A stretch of 64,000 bases of DNA from Bacillota bacterium (GTDB taxonomy: Bacteria; Bacillota; Clostridia; Christensenellales; SZUA-584). Below are positions 37,777 through 47,211 of this stretch, piece by piece. Location: contig JAEWBO010000033.1 in assembly GCA_023391105.1 (NCBI GenBank), positions 3,706 to 67,705 on the forward strand, given 5' to 3'. A program made the translations under genes and the position numbers. A model generated the notes under the pieces. The model was given only the letters and a program-made list of their open reading frames with translations, did not search any database and was not told the DNA's origin. Every line of letters begins with the position of its first letter. Position 1 is the stretch's first letter.

Positions 37777-40236
37777 ATGGATGAGAAAAGAAAAGCTATA
37801 CAACCGATTAATATAGAAAAAGAAATGAAGACGTCGTTCATATCGTATGCGATGGCGGTTATCATCAACCGCGCATTGCCCGATGTGCGTGACGGGCTAA
37901 AGCCCGTTCACCGGCGTATACTCTATTCGATGCACGAGCTTGGCAACACACCGGACAAGCCGTTCCGTAAATCTGCGCGTATTGTGGGCGACGTGCTGGG
38001 TAAATACCATCCGCACGGTGATTCGGCTGTGTATATGTCAATGGTGCGTATGGCGCAGGATTTTTCCACGCGTCATCTGCTGGTTTCCGGCCACGGCAAC
38101 TTCGGCAGCGTAGACGGTGATTCGCCGGCTGCGATGCGTTATACCGAAGCACGGCTGTCACCTATCTCCATGGAGCTGCTGCGCGACCTTGAGAAGGACA
38201 CGGTGGATTTTTATCCGAACTTCGACGAAACCTTGATGCAGCCCACGGTGCTGCCTTCAAAATTTCCGAATCTGCTTGTTAACGGCACAGGCGGTATCGC
38301 GGTGGGCATGGCGACCAACATTCCGCCGCACAACCTGGGCGAGGTAATTGATGCGGCAATATGCCTGATCGACGATCCGGAAGCGGGTGTGGATACGCTG
38401 ATGCAACACGTCAAGGGCCCGGATTTCCCGACAGGCGGTATCGTGATGGGAACAGCAGGCATCATGCAGGCCTATCACACAGGGCGCGGAAAAATATGTG
38501 TACGCGCGCGCGCCGAAATCGACGAGTTTAAGGCAGGACGGCAGCGTATTATCGTGAGCGAGATACCTTACCAGGTCAACAAGGCGGCGCTGATTGTGCG
38601 TATCGCTGAGCTGGTGCAGGATAAGCATATCGAAGGCATTTCAGATATTCGTGACGAGAGCGATAAACGCGGCATGCGTATTGTGATTGAGCTTAAGCGT
38701 GACGTCAACGCAAACGTGATACTGAACCGCCTTTACAAGCATACACAGATGCAGGATACGTTCGGCGTGATCATGCTGGCGCTGGTGGATGGCGCACCTA
38801 AGGTCATGAACTTAAAGGAACTTCTTTATCATTACCTTGAGCATCAAAAGGTCGTGATCGTGCGCCGTACGAAGTTTGAGCTGGAAAAAGCCGAAGCGCG
38901 CGCTCATATACTCGAAGGCCTCATCATCGCGCTTGATAACATCGATGAGGTCGTGGAGCTTATCAAAAAATCACCTGACGCGCCGACTGCAAGAGAAGGC
39001 CTCATGACGCGTTTTGGTCTCTCCGATAAACAGGCGCAGGCGATACTCGATATGCGTCTTCAGCGTCTGACCGGTCTGGAACGCGAAAAAATTCAAAGCG
39101 AATATGAGAAGCTGCTTGAGCGCATTGCTTATTATAAGCAGGTCCTCGCCACACCGCAGATGGTGCTCGACATCATCAAGGAGGAAATGCTCGAGATCAA
39201 GGAAAAATTCGCGGATGAACGCCGTACCGAGATCACATTCAGTGCTGACGACATCGACCTTGATGAGCTGATACAGGAAGAAGAGATGGTGGTGACGCTG
39301 ACGCACTTCGGGTATGTTAAACGCATACGCTCCGATGCCTACCGCACTCAGAAGCGCGGCGGCAAGGGCGTCACGGGATTGTCCACACGCGAGGAGGATT
39401 TTGCGGAGCATGTGATGGTAACCTCCACACACAGTCATCTGCTGTTCTTTACGAATCAAGGCCGGGTTTACCGCCGCAAGTGTTACGAGCTGCCCGAAAC
39501 GGGACGAACGGCGAAAGGCATGGCAATTGTCAATCTGCTGTCGCTGGATGCGGGAGAAAAGGTATCTGCCGTGTTCCCGATTGCGGATTTTTCGGACGAC
39601 ACGAAGCTTGTGATCGCGACAAAAAATGGATATATTAAAAAGACGTCGGTGAGTGCGTTTAAGAATATCCGCCAGAACGGACTCATTGCGGTGGGTCTGC
39701 GGGAAGGCGACGAGCTGATCGGCGTCAGAGAGACAAGCGGAAAAGACGAGCTTATTATGGGCACGGCGCAAGGCATGTCTGTGATGTTTAACGAGGAAGA
39801 CGTGCGAGATATGGGACGCACGGCCATGGGCGTGAAGGCTGTGGCGCTTCGCGAAGGTGATAGTGTGGTCGGTATGGGTATTGTTCGTCCGGATTGCGAT
39901 GTGCTTGTCATATCCGAGAACGGATACGGTAAACGCACCCCGGTATCCGAATACAAGGTGCAAAGACGCGCGGGCATCGGTATCAAAACACTAAAGGTTA
40001 CAGAGAAGACGGGTATCATGTGTGCGATCGGTATCGTGGACGGCAGCGAAGATATCATGCTCATCAACGATGCGGGTGTGATCATTCGGACGACGGTGAA
40101 TGAGATCTCCGTTTTCGGTCGGGATACGCAGGGAGTGAAGCTCATGAATGTGGATGAGGACACACGCGTGGTATCGGCGGCCCTTGTTCCGCATGATGAC
40201 GAGGTCGAAGAGGAAACAGATCAGGCGCAAGAATAA
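37777..40236 (+). CDS. gyrA: DNA gyrase subunit A
   Basis: Breakage-reunion subunit. ATG at 37777 with AAGGGG about 8 nt upstream gives 819 residues; an in-frame GTG at 37768 overlaps that site. The winged-helix region reads [20 protein letters not shown] (about 75-94) and the catalytic Tyr122 lies in [10 protein letters not shown]. Numbering coincides with E. coli: Ser83 is present but position 87, normally Asp or Glu, is Met. The C-terminal pinwheel has the GyrA box as QKRGGKG, which marks a true gyrase rather than topoisomerase IV. The gene ends the remB-gyrB-gyrA unit. Confidence 0.97.
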   Translation: MDEKRKAIQPINIEKEMKTSFISYAMAVIINRALPDVRDGLKPVHRRILYSMHELGNTPDKPFRKSARIVGDVLGKYHPHGDSAVYMSMVRMAQDFSTRHLLVSGHGNFGSVDGDSPAAMRYTEARLSPISMELLRDLEKDTVDFYPNFDETLMQPTVLPSKFPNLLVNGTGGIAVGMATNIPPHNLGEVIDAAICLIDDPEAGVDTLMQHVKGPDFPTGGIVMGTAGIMQAYHTGRGKICVRARAEIDEFKAGRQRIIVSEIPYQVNKAALIVRIAELVQDKHIEGISDIRDESDKRGMRIVIELKRDVNANVILNRLYKHTQMQDTFGVIMLALVDGAPKVMNLKELLYHYLEHQKVVIVRRTKFELEKAEARAHILEGLIIALDNIDEVVELIKKSPDAPTAREGLMTRFGLSDKQAQAILDMRLQRLTGLEREKIQSEYEKLLERIAYYKQVLATPQMVLDIIKEEMLEIKEKFADERRTEITFSADDIDLDELIQEEEMVVTLTHFGYVKRIRSDAYRTQKRGGKGVTGLSTREEDFAEHVMVTSTHSHLLFFTNQGRVYRRKCYELPETGRTAKGMAIVNLLSLDAGEKVSAVFPIADFSDDTKLVIATKNGYIKKTSVSAFKNIRQNGLIAVGLREGDELIGVRETSGKDELIMGTAQGMSVMFNEEDVRDMGRTAMGVKAVALREGDSVVGMGIVRPDCDVLVISENGYGKRTPVSEYKVQRRAGIGIKTLKVTEKTGIMCAIGIVDGSEDIMLINDAGVIIRTTVNEISVFGRDTQGVKLMNVDEDTRVVSAALVPHDDEVEEETDQAQE

Positions 40237-40292
40237 AGCCTCGAATGACGAATATATCGTGATGCAAGGAATACAAATTTTTGTAGGGACTA

Positions 40293-40321
40293 TTGCATTT
40301 GTATACCACATGTTGTACAAT
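40293..40321 (+). promoter_or_regulatory. Promoter downstream of gyrA
   Basis: TTGCAT (40293-40298), 17 nt, TACAAT (40316-40321). It would start a transcript near 40328, running into the terminator at 40471-40503. Confidence 0.55.
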
Positions 40322-40327
40322 TCCTTT

Positions 40328-40503
40328 GACTATTTTATTTGTACATACAGCGGTAAGCACTTGCAGCCAATAACCGCGAAATATGCGTATTCCTTCATCC
40401 GGTCAGCGCTTAAGCGTGCAGCGCGGTGTGTAGAGGGGGCTTAAACGAATTGAAGGGATATGCCAAGGATGCGGGAGGGGACTTTCGCCTCTCCCGTATT
40501 TTT
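40328..40503 (+). ncRNA. Candidate structured RNA or attenuated leader after gyrA
   Basis: About 175 nt between a promoter and an intrinsic terminator, without a credible reading frame. A 13-bp helix forms between GCGTATTCCTTCA (40385-40397) and TGAAGGGATATGC (40451-40463), with two G-U pairs. Inside is a hairpin GCGCT (40406-40410) / AGCGC (40420-40424); before it is GCGGT/ACCGC. It is either an independent small RNA or a regulatory leader of the downstream solute-binding protein-nadE genes. It matches no RNA family I recognise. Confidence 0.4.
40471..40503 (+). terminator. Intrinsic terminator upstream of the solute-binding protein gene
   Basis: GCGGGAGGGG and CCTCTCCCGT pair around ACTTTCG, followed by ATTTTTATT. 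It ends the candidate RNA and any gyrA read-through. Confidence 0.8.
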
Positions 40504-40515
40504 ATTACGGGGTCT

Positions 40516-40537
40516 CCGAAAAGCGCAGCTTTTTGGG
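40516..40537. repeat. Palindromic repeat, copy 2, inverted relative to copy 1
   Basis: CCGAAAAGC, GCA, GCTTTTTGG. The reverse complement of 40511-40537 closely matches the copy at 35515-35541, with one insertion and a few substitutions. The two copies bracket remB-gyrB-gyrA. Confidence 0.5.
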
Positions 40538-40556
40538 TAAGGCAGGGGTAGCCGGT

Positions 40557-41450
40557 TTGAAGTACAAAAGAAGACGCTTGCTGCTTTTTAAGCAAAAGCA
40601 TATTAGGATCATTATAGGTATCGCGATCGCGCTTGCGATTATTGCGATCTTTTACTTTATCTTATCAGCCACAGGACATGAAGCCAAAAAACAAAGTGCC
40701 GTGAACGATGTGAAATCCATGGGGCTTATTAATATTGGGCTTCGTGGAGATTTGGGAAAGCTCTGCACATACGATGAGCAAACGGGTCAGTTTGAAGGCT
40801 TTGAAAAGGATGTTGCGGATGAGATTGTCAGCCGTCTGTTCGGCGACGATATCTTGGTCAATTATATTTTGGTCAATACCGAGACGCGCAGCGCATACTT
40901 GCGGCGTGGCGATGTCGATATGTCGCTGGGGGCCGCAGCAGATATGGATGAAAAAGGAATCACATATTCAGCCACATACTTTTCCGAAGGCTCTGCGTTT
41001 CTTGTAATAGAGGAAAATATAAAGAGAATGGAAGAGCTGTCGGGCGGCAGAATCGGAGTTGTTTATGGCACGATGCACGCGCAGAAAAGCGAGGATAACG
41101 AAGACGATAAAGACGCAACACTCATGTCCGATTACTTAAAAATTCTCGAGATTGAAGCAGAAGTCAAAGAGTTTGCTTCCTATCCCGAAGCCATACAGGC
41201 GCTGCGGGACGGCTTTGTTAGTGCGGTGTGCGCTAGCGAAACAGCGCTTACACAGTTTGGTATGACGGGGATGCTGCTTCTGCCTGAGCGCTTTATGCCA
41301 AGCGATTATCGCGTCTGCATAAGCAATTCACTTGGCTTGTTTTCGGAGGCTGTGGATGATGTCATCGCAGCCATGAAGCAGGACGGCACGCTGGGTGCGC
41401 TGGTGCAAAAATGGGATTTGGTTAATTACCAAGAGCTTGAAGAACAATAA
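40557..41450 (+). CDS. Membrane-anchored family 3 solute-binding protein
   Basis: TTG at 40557 has AGGGG 8 nt upstream. 297 residues: very basic N-terminus (KYKRRRLLLFKQKH), one membrane span (about 17-38), then a bacterial extracellular solute-binding family 3 domain, seen in LINIGLRGDLGKLCTYDEQTGQ, FEGFEKDVADEIV, the GGRIGVVYGT strand and SYPEAIQALRDGFVSAV. There is no lipobox, so it is held by an uncleaved helix. No permease or ATPase gene adjoins it; it may be an orphan binding protein or sensor. It is followed after 28 nt by nadE. Ligand unknown; the family often binds polar amino acids. Confidence 0.82.
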   Translation: MKYKRRRLLLFKQKHIRIIIGIAIALAIIAIFYFILSATGHEAKKQSAVNDVKSMGLINIGLRGDLGKLCTYDEQTGQFEGFEKDVADEIVSRLFGDDILVNYILVNTETRSAYLRRGDVDMSLGAAADMDEKGITYSATYFSEGSAFLVIEENIKRMEELSGGRIGVVYGTMHAQKSEDNEDDKDATLMSDYLKILEIEAEVKEFASYPEAIQALRDGFVSAVCASETALTQFGMTGMLLLPERFMPSDYRVCISNSLGLFSEAVDDVIAAMKQDGTLGALVQKWDLVNYQELEEQ

Positions 41451-41478
41451 TGAAAAAGTTTATATAACGGAGGATCAA

Positions 41479-43383
41479 ATGAATACGGGACTCGTGAGAG
41501 TGGCTGCGGCCGTACCGACAATCGCTGTGGGGAATATAAAAAAGAATAAGGCATGTATCGCGGCGATGATAGGCGAGGCGGAGGAAAAGGGCGCGTCTGT
41601 CGTGGCGTTTCCTGAGCTTTGCATCACGTCTTATACCCTTGGCGATCTTTTTCGGCAAAGAAGCTTGCTTGAGCAGAGTGAAAAATACTTAGCTGAGCTG
41701 CTTGAGGAAACCAAAAGCTTAAAGCTGCTCGTTATTGTGGGCATGCCGGTGTCCGTCAACGATAAGCTTTACAATACGGCTATCGTCTTTCAGTCAGGCA
41801 AGCTTTTGGGTGTGGTTCCCAAAGCATACATACCCAACTATTCGGAATATTATGAACAACGCTGGTTTGCGTCGGGTCTCGATACAGCCGTTCAAACGAT
41901 ACATCTGGCGGGTCAGAAGGTGCCATTTGGCTGCGACCTGCTTTTTGAATGTGAATGCATTCCGACGCTTGTGCTCGGCGTTGAGCTATGTGAAGATCTT
42001 TGGGTGCCGTTTCCGCCGCATGGCTATCAGGCCATGGCGGGTGCAACGCTGTTTGTCAACATTTCCGCAAGCAACGAGCTTGCAGGAAAAAGCGACTACC
42101 GTGAAGAGATGATCAAGCATCAGTCGGGTCGCTTTGTAGGCGGTTATGTTTATGTATCCGCAGGACCCGGCGAATCTACGACAGACACCGTGTTTGGCGG
42201 ACATGCCGTGATTGCCGAAAACGGGTATCTCATCGAGCGATCCAAGCGGTTCTCATTTGATGCACACATGACGCTCACTGAAATCGATCTTCACCGGCTG
42301 TCCCACGATCGCATACTCAAAAATACATTTACCTCCATGGAAAATAACCATCCCTATCGCCGCATCCCGTTTTTCGCAAAGGATGCCCATTTAAAGTTTA
42401 GAAAATTGGAAAAAATGCCGTTTGTACCGGCCGACAAAACAACACGGGACACGCGCTGCGGAGAGGTTTTTAATATTCAGGTGACCGCGCTGGAAAGGCG
42501 CCTTAAGCATACAGGCTCAAAACATATGGTTATCGGCGTATCGGGCGGCTTGGATTCAGCATTGGCACTCATGGTAGCCAGCGAAGCAGCGATCCGCGCA
42601 GGTCTAAAAAAAGATGCTGTGATTGGTGTGGTAATGCCGGGCTTTGGCAGCACCGATGCGACACAGGAGCTCGCCAGGCGGCTAGTGGCTGCTGTAGGCG
42701 CGACGCTCAAGGAAATCAGCATCGTGGATGCGGTAAAATCACATCTTAAGGATTTGGGACACGACGGGCAGGCCGATGTAACGTATGAAAACGCGCAGGC
42801 CAGAGAGCGCACTCAGATACTGATGGATATTGCCAATCAATACGGTGGTATCGTCGTGGGCACAGGCGATTTATCCGAGCTGGCTCTTGGTTTCTGTACC
42901 TATGCGGGTGATCAGATATCGATGTACGGCGTGAATGCGGGCGTGGCCAAAACGCTGATTAAGGAAATTGTGCTTTACGTGGCAAGGGACGACAAGAAAT
43001 TGAGCTCGATTATTAGGGAGATTGTATCTATTCCGCCATCTCCTGAGCTGCTGCCGCCCAGTCAGGGCAGCGAGCGGCAGGATACGCAAAAACAGATCGG
43101 CCCGTATGATTTAAACGACTTTTTTATGTATTATATACTGCGGTTTCAGATGACCCCTAAGAAAATTCTATTACTCGCCACACATGTGTTCGATGAATAT
43201 ACGCCTGAGCAGATCAAAGAGCAGCTCAGGAAATTTTATAAACGCTTTATTGCCTCGCAGTTTAAACGCTCGTGTATGCCAGACGGCCCCAAGGTGGGCA
43301 GCGTGTCATTATCACCGCGCGGTGACTGGCGGATGCCCTCGGACGCGGAAGCAGATATGTGGCTAGCTGAGCTTGATGATTAA
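41479..43383 (+). CDS. nadE: Glutamine-hydrolysing NAD+ synthase
   Basis: Final step of NAD synthesis, amidating deamido-NAD with ammonia from glutamine. CGGAGG is about 5 nt before the ATG at 41479. The 634-residue chain has an N-terminal nitrilase-type glutaminase with Glu46 (AFPELCITSY), a Lys in VVPKAYIPNY and Cys171 (GVELCEDLWVP), and a C-terminal synthetase with the PP-loop VSGGLDSAL near residue 354. The triad is complete, so glutamine should be the nitrogen donor. It lies between the solute-binding protein and the glycerol-1-phosphate dehydrogenase genes. Confidence 0.95.
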   Translation: MNTGLVRVAAAVPTIAVGNIKKNKACIAAMIGEAEEKGASVVAFPELCITSYTLGDLFRQRSLLEQSEKYLAELLEETKSLKLLVIVGMPVSVNDKLYNTAIVFQSGKLLGVVPKAYIPNYSEYYEQRWFASGLDTAVQTIHLAGQKVPFGCDLLFECECIPTLVLGVELCEDLWVPFPPHGYQAMAGATLFVNISASNELAGKSDYREEMIKHQSGRFVGGYVYVSAGPGESTTDTVFGGHAVIAENGYLIERSKRFSFDAHMTLTEIDLHRLSHDRILKNTFTSMENNHPYRRIPFFAKDAHLKFRKLEKMPFVPADKTTRDTRCGEVFNIQVTALERRLKHTGSKHMVIGVSGGLDSALALMVASEAAIRAGLKKDAVIGVVMPGFGSTDATQELARRLVAAVGATLKEISIVDAVKSHLKDLGHDGQADVTYENAQARERTQILMDIANQYGGIVVGTGDLSELALGFCTYAGDQISMYGVNAGVAKTLIKEIVLYVARDDKKLSSIIREIVSIPPSPELLPPSQGSERQDTQKQIGPYDLNDFFMYYILRFQMTPKKILLLATHVFDEYTPEQIKEQLRKFYKRFIASQFKRSCMPDGPKVGSVSLSPRGDWRMPSDAEADMWLAELDD

Positions 43384-43411
43384 AAAACGATTCTCAGGAA
43401 AGGAAGACAGC

Positions 43412-44779
43412 ATGCATTTTGACATTGACAAGAGAGACGGAAAGCTCATCCTGGAAAACTTGCGTTGTGACTGCGCGTATAATCATAATATCCCCGAAAT
43501 GGACATCTATATCAAATCCGGTTTAATCGAAACCTGCGCAGATTGTATCAAAGAGAGCGCTCTTGGCAGCAATGTGCTGCTTATAGCTGATAAAACGACC
43601 TATGCAGTGGCCGGAGAAAAGGTGAAGCAGAACCTCACAAAGGCTGGGCTAGACTGCCGCGTATGCATATTGCCGGGTGAGCATGTGGAGCCGACGCCGG
43701 AAATGGCTGATTTAATTGTCGCACAGGTTGATAACAATACAGATTTTATGCTGGCTGTGGGCTCGGGTGTGGTGACCGATCTCACGAGACGCAGCGCGTT
43801 TTTGGCGGGGAAGCCTTTCGCGGCTTTTGGAACCGCCGCGTCGATGGACGGATATACGTCCATCACATCATCGATGATGATAAACAAAATGAAGATTTCT
43901 ATGTACGGAAACGCCGCAAGGCTGCTGATGTTCGACCCGGAGATTCTTGCCACCGCACCGCTGCTTATGCAAGCTTCGGGTGTTGGCGACATGCTTGCCA
44001 AGTATGGCGTATTGGTGGATTGGAAGCTGGGCAGCGTGGTGACCGGCGAGCCATTTTGCCCGCTATGTGAAGAGCTGCTGCTGATGGGGCTCAACACATG
44101 CTCATCGCACATCGAAGACATTATTGCCCGTAAAGAAACGGGTATGGAAGCGCTTATTGAGGCGCTTGTCTATGCGGGACTTACGGTGCTGATTGTGAAA
44201 AATACCCGACCCGTTGCGTCAGTTGAGCATAACATGGCGCATTACTGGGATATGATGCATGTCGCATATGGCGGCGAGCCGGTTCCGTCACATGGCATTT
44301 GCGTCGGAATCGGCTTTATCTATTGCTTGCTTTTTCACGATATGTTAAAAAACGCCGATCTATCTTTGATCGATAAGGAGAAAATAAAAGCGAAGCGCAT
44401 GACAAAGCAGCAAAAGAAGGAATACATTTTTGACTGCTATCCGCCGGGCGGAGGCCAGGAGATCATTCAAGACAATGTCGACTGGTACATTGATTGGCCG
44501 GAGAATGAAAAGAGAATTGATGCGCTGACCGCGTATCATACCCAATATGTAAAGGATTCAGAAATTCTGCCCGATTACCGAAAAATGATCACGTCTTTTA
44601 AGCGCTTCGGTGCGCCCACGAGCGCCACAAAGGTAGGAATATCAAAAGACAGACTAAAAAACGCGTTGCTGTGTACCAAGGACTTTCGCAAACGCTATTC
44701 CATTGCACAGGCGCTCTCAGAGCTGGGTATGCTCGAGGAATGCACTCAAAGGGTGCTGGAAATAGAAAGCAACCTATAA
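43412..44779 (+). CDS. sn-Glycerol-1-phosphate dehydrogenase family (AraM/EgsA-like)
   Basis: Iron-containing alcohol dehydrogenase superfamily enzyme reducing dihydroxyacetone phosphate to sn-glycerol-1-phosphate, the stereoisomer used in archaeal lipids and, in Bacillus, for heptaprenylglyceryl phosphate. The ATG at 43412 follows AAAGGAAG. 455 residues; the nucleotide motif GSGVVTD near 115 is followed by FGTAASMDGYTS, the AraM/EgsA signature. Metal ligands are probably Asp in GVGDMLAKYG, His in VEHNMAHYWD and His in VPSHGICVGIG. The reading overlaps the nadE end only in an upstream extension. No PcrB-like partner is in view. Confidence 0.85.
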   Translation: MHFDIDKRDGKLILENLRCDCAYNHNIPEMDIYIKSGLIETCADCIKESALGSNVLLIADKTTYAVAGEKVKQNLTKAGLDCRVCILPGEHVEPTPEMADLIVAQVDNNTDFMLAVGSGVVTDLTRRSAFLAGKPFAAFGTAASMDGYTSITSSMMINKMKISMYGNAARLLMFDPEILATAPLLMQASGVGDMLAKYGVLVDWKLGSVVTGEPFCPLCEELLLMGLNTCSSHIEDIIARKETGMEALIEALVYAGLTVLIVKNTRPVASVEHNMAHYWDMMHVAYGGEPVPSHGICVGIGFIYCLLFHDMLKNADLSLIDKEKIKAKRMTKQQKKEYIFDCYPPGGGQEIIQDNVDWYIDWPENEKRIDALTAYHTQYVKDSEILPDYRKMITSFKRFGAPTSATKVGISKDRLKNALLCTKDFRKRYSIAQALSELGMLEECTQRVLEIESNL

Positions 44780-44798
44780 TTAAGTCTATTGTTAAAGA

Positions 44799-44832
44799 AA
44801 AACCCCGCTGAAGTAAGTATCAGCGGGGTTTT
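44799..44832. terminator. Bidirectional terminator between G1P dehydrogenase and LCP genes
   Basis: AAAACCCCGCTGA and TCAGCGGGGTTTT make a perfect stem around an 8-nt loop; T-runs on both strands. Confidence 0.93.
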
Positions 44833-44845
44833 GTGTACGCTTGTG

Positions 44846-45994
44846 TTAAACTTCCGTGTAATAGATGCTAAGCAGCATTTCCAAGGTGGCCGCTTCATCC
44901 GTGACCACGACGCTGGATCCGTCTACCATTTTGCTTTCGCCCGGAATTGTCAACTGCTGAATTGCATCGATATTCACACCGTTCAATATTTTCGCAAAAT
45001 CCAGCGCTTGATCAATGGACAAATCGGTTTTGCCGAACTCCGAGAACTCATCCCAAAGCTTTGTTACGGCATCCACCGCACCCATGCTTTTGATCTTCTT
45101 GGCGAGTGCGATCATAAAGGTACGCTGATGGCTTGTCCGGCCAAAATCTGATCCATCTGAATCGTGGCGATTACGCAGGTATTCTTCGGCGTTTGAACCT
45201 TTCAGCGTAACAGTCTTGCCTTTACTACCAACGTTGGGAATGGATTGATCCAAAGTGACTTCGACGCCGTCCACTGCTTTTGCAATCTTTGTGATACCGT
45301 CCATATCGATGCTTGCGTAGAATGGAATCGGAATATCCAGAGTAAAGTCAAGCGGCGTCTGCAAATCGCATTCGCGCTCAAGGAATTTTTGCAGACAGGC
45401 CTTGGAATTAGACGCACCGTATTTTCTGGGGCCGCCTCCATAGGAATAGGCAGCATTGAGCTTTTCTTTGACCGTCTTTTCAATCGATCCGTCTTTGCCG
45501 ATCTTATAGACATCCGTGTAGGTGTCGCGCGGTACCGAGAGCAGTGTGGCCGTTTTGCTGGCTGTGTCGACCGCGCAGACCATTATCATATCGCTGCGGT
45601 AGCCCATCTGCTGCGCTTCACGTTCATCGTTTGAGTCTATACCTAGGAACAAAAGATTGACGATGGCATCATTCTTTTTATATGTTTTGCCATTGTAGGT
45701 AATGACCTCGTTTTGATGCGTCTGAACCGGAGCATCGATGATATTATTCTCATTGTCACTGTCGCCGTCGATATTCGCTGCCGGCTGAGAAGCCACGAAC
45801 AGAGAGCCGTAATCGTCATTCGTGAGCTTGACAACTAATAATATCGCGACGACTATGAATACTGCAACTAGCGTTCCAAGAACGCCGAGCAGAATTTTCA
45901 GCTTTTTGCTGTGAACATTCCGACCTTTTCTGGCATTTCCGTTTGTGGCTTTTCTGCCATTTCTATTGGCAGTACCATATCCTTTTACTTGCAA
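44846..45994 (-). CDS. LytR-CpsA-Psr (LCP) family cell-wall polymer ligase
   Basis: Transfers teichoic acid or capsular polymers from undecaprenyl carriers to peptidoglycan. 382 residues: a short basic cytoplasmic tail rich in Asn/Arg/Lys (1-28), one membrane helix (about 29-52), an Asp/Asn-rich linker and the LCP domain (about 90-330) with FLGIDSND, RSDMIMVCAVDTASK, LLSVPRDTYTDV and YLRNRHDSDGSDFGRTSHQR; the conserved Arg and Asp residues that bind pyrophosphate are present. It is downstream of mreB on the same strand (57 nt gap), tying wall polymer attachment to shape control. Confidence 0.93.
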   Translation of the reverse strand: MQVKGYGTANRNGRKATNGNARKGRNVHSKKLKILLGVLGTLVAVFIVVAILLVVKLTNDDYGSLFVASQPAANIDGDSDNENNIIDAPVQTHQNEVITYNGKTYKKNDAIVNLLFLGIDSNDEREAQQMGYRSDMIMVCAVDTASKTATLLSVPRDTYTDVYKIGKDGSIEKTVKEKLNAAYSYGGGPRKYGASNSKACLQKFLERECDLQTPLDFTLDIPIPFYASIDMDGITKIAKAVDGVEVTLDQSIPNVGSKGKTVTLKGSNAEEYLRNRHDSDGSDFGRTSHQRTFMIALAKKIKSMGAVDAVTKLWDEFSEFGKTDLSIDQALDFAKILNGVNIDAIQQLTIPGESKMVDGSSVVVTDEAATLEMLLSIYYTEV

Positions 45995-46051
45995 GTTATA
46001 TTCTCCTCATCGCTTGATTTCCACCACCATGCGATATACTAAGATGAATAA

Positions 46052-47095
46052 TTAATAGTTGTTGTAATAGTCGCCTTTCCGGTAGTCGTAAACGGTTCCG
46101 TTGGCATAGAAGGCCACGTTATCGAGCGCAAGCCCGGTGCCGATCGCCACGCAGGAAATTGCATCCTCAGCGACATAACAGGGGATCCCTGTTTTTTCGC
46201 TGAGCAGCCTGTCAAGTCCATACAGCAGCGCGCCGCCGCCCGTCATGCAGATGCCGTTTTCGGCGATATCCGAGGAAAGCTCCGGCGGAACACGCTCCAA
46301 AACACCATGCAATGTTTCCATCATTGTGTTCAGCGGTTCTTCGAGAGCTTCAATCGTTTCGTTTGAGCTGATGGTAACCACCTTGGGCAGTCCGGAGATC
46401 AAATTGCGGCCTGCAACCTCCATGTATATCTGTTCCTTACGGGGAAAAGCAGAACCGATGTTGATCTTTATTTCTTCAGCCGTTCTTTCACCGATAAGCA
46501 TGTTATGTTTCTTTTTCATATAACGGATGAGGGCGTCATCGAATTTGTCACCGGCGACCTTGACTGAATCGCTCAGAACGATGCCGCCAAGAGAAATGAC
46601 CGCGATATCGGTCGTGCCGCCGCCTATGTCGATCACCATATTGCCAAAAGGCGCTGAAATATCGATACCGGCACCGATGGCTGCGGCCATAGGCTCTTCA
46701 ATAAGCCCCGTGTGACGTGCGCCGGCTTCCTCCGTGGCTTCTATTACGCTGCGTCGTTCAACTTCCGTGACACCCGAAGGCACACAGACGACGACACGCG
46801 GCTTAAAGAAAAGCCTGCGGCCGATGACTTTGCGCAGGAAATAACGCAGCATTCTTTCGGTATCGTGAAAGTTGGAAATCACGCCGTTGCGCAAAGGACG
46901 CACCGCGACGATATTGCCGGGTGTTCTGCCAAGCATGATGCGCGCTTCTTCACCGATAGCGATGACCTCACCCGTGGTTCTGTTAACAGCGACCACAGAA
47001 GGCTCGCGGAGCACAATCCCTTTGCCCTTCACATAGACGAGAACGCTTGCTGTTCCGAGATCAATTCCGATGTCGTTAAATTCAAACAAGGCCAT
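46052..47095 (-). CDS. mreB: MreB/Mbl-type actin-like rod-shape protein
   Basis: Filament-forming ATPase guiding lateral wall synthesis. 347 residues; actin-fold motifs are phosphate 1 DIGIDLGTASVLVY, phosphate 2 VIDIGGGTTDIAVISLGG and adenosine loop MTGGGALLYGLDRLL. The membrane-binding hydrophobic N-terminus MALFEF is short. mreC and mreD do not follow; instead an LCP gene does. This suggests a paralogue such as Mbl or MreBH rather than the operon-borne MreB, so the symbol should be read as family level. It has a good promoter. Confidence 0.92.
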   Translation of the reverse strand: MALFEFNDIGIDLGTASVLVYVKGKGIVLREPSVVAVNRTTGEVIAIGEEARIMLGRTPGNIVAVRPLRNGVISNFHDTERMLRYFLRKVIGRRLFFKPRVVVCVPSGVTEVERRSVIEATEEAGARHTGLIEEPMAAAIGAGIDISAPFGNMVIDIGGGTTDIAVISLGGIVLSDSVKVAGDKFDDALIRYMKKKHNMLIGERTAEEIKINIGSAFPRKEQIYMEVAGRNLISGLPKVVTISSNETIEALEEPLNTMMETLHGVLERVPPELSSDIAENGICMTGGGALLYGLDRLLSEKTGIPCYVAEDAISCVAIGTGLALDNVAFYANGTVYDYRKGDYYNNY

Positions 47096-47156
47096 CTATC
47101 ATAAACCCCTTTTAAAGTATATTTGCCACTAAAAGTATATACGCATATTAGATAAT

Positions 47157-47185
47157 ACTATAATACATGTTTCGACTTTTTTCAA
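47157..47185 (-). promoter_or_regulatory. mreB promoter
   Basis: On the minus strand TTGAAA (47180-47185), 17 nt, TATAGT (47157-47162). Confidence 0.7.
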
Positions 47186-47211
47186 CCGGCTTTATTAATC
47201 TTAACCCAATA

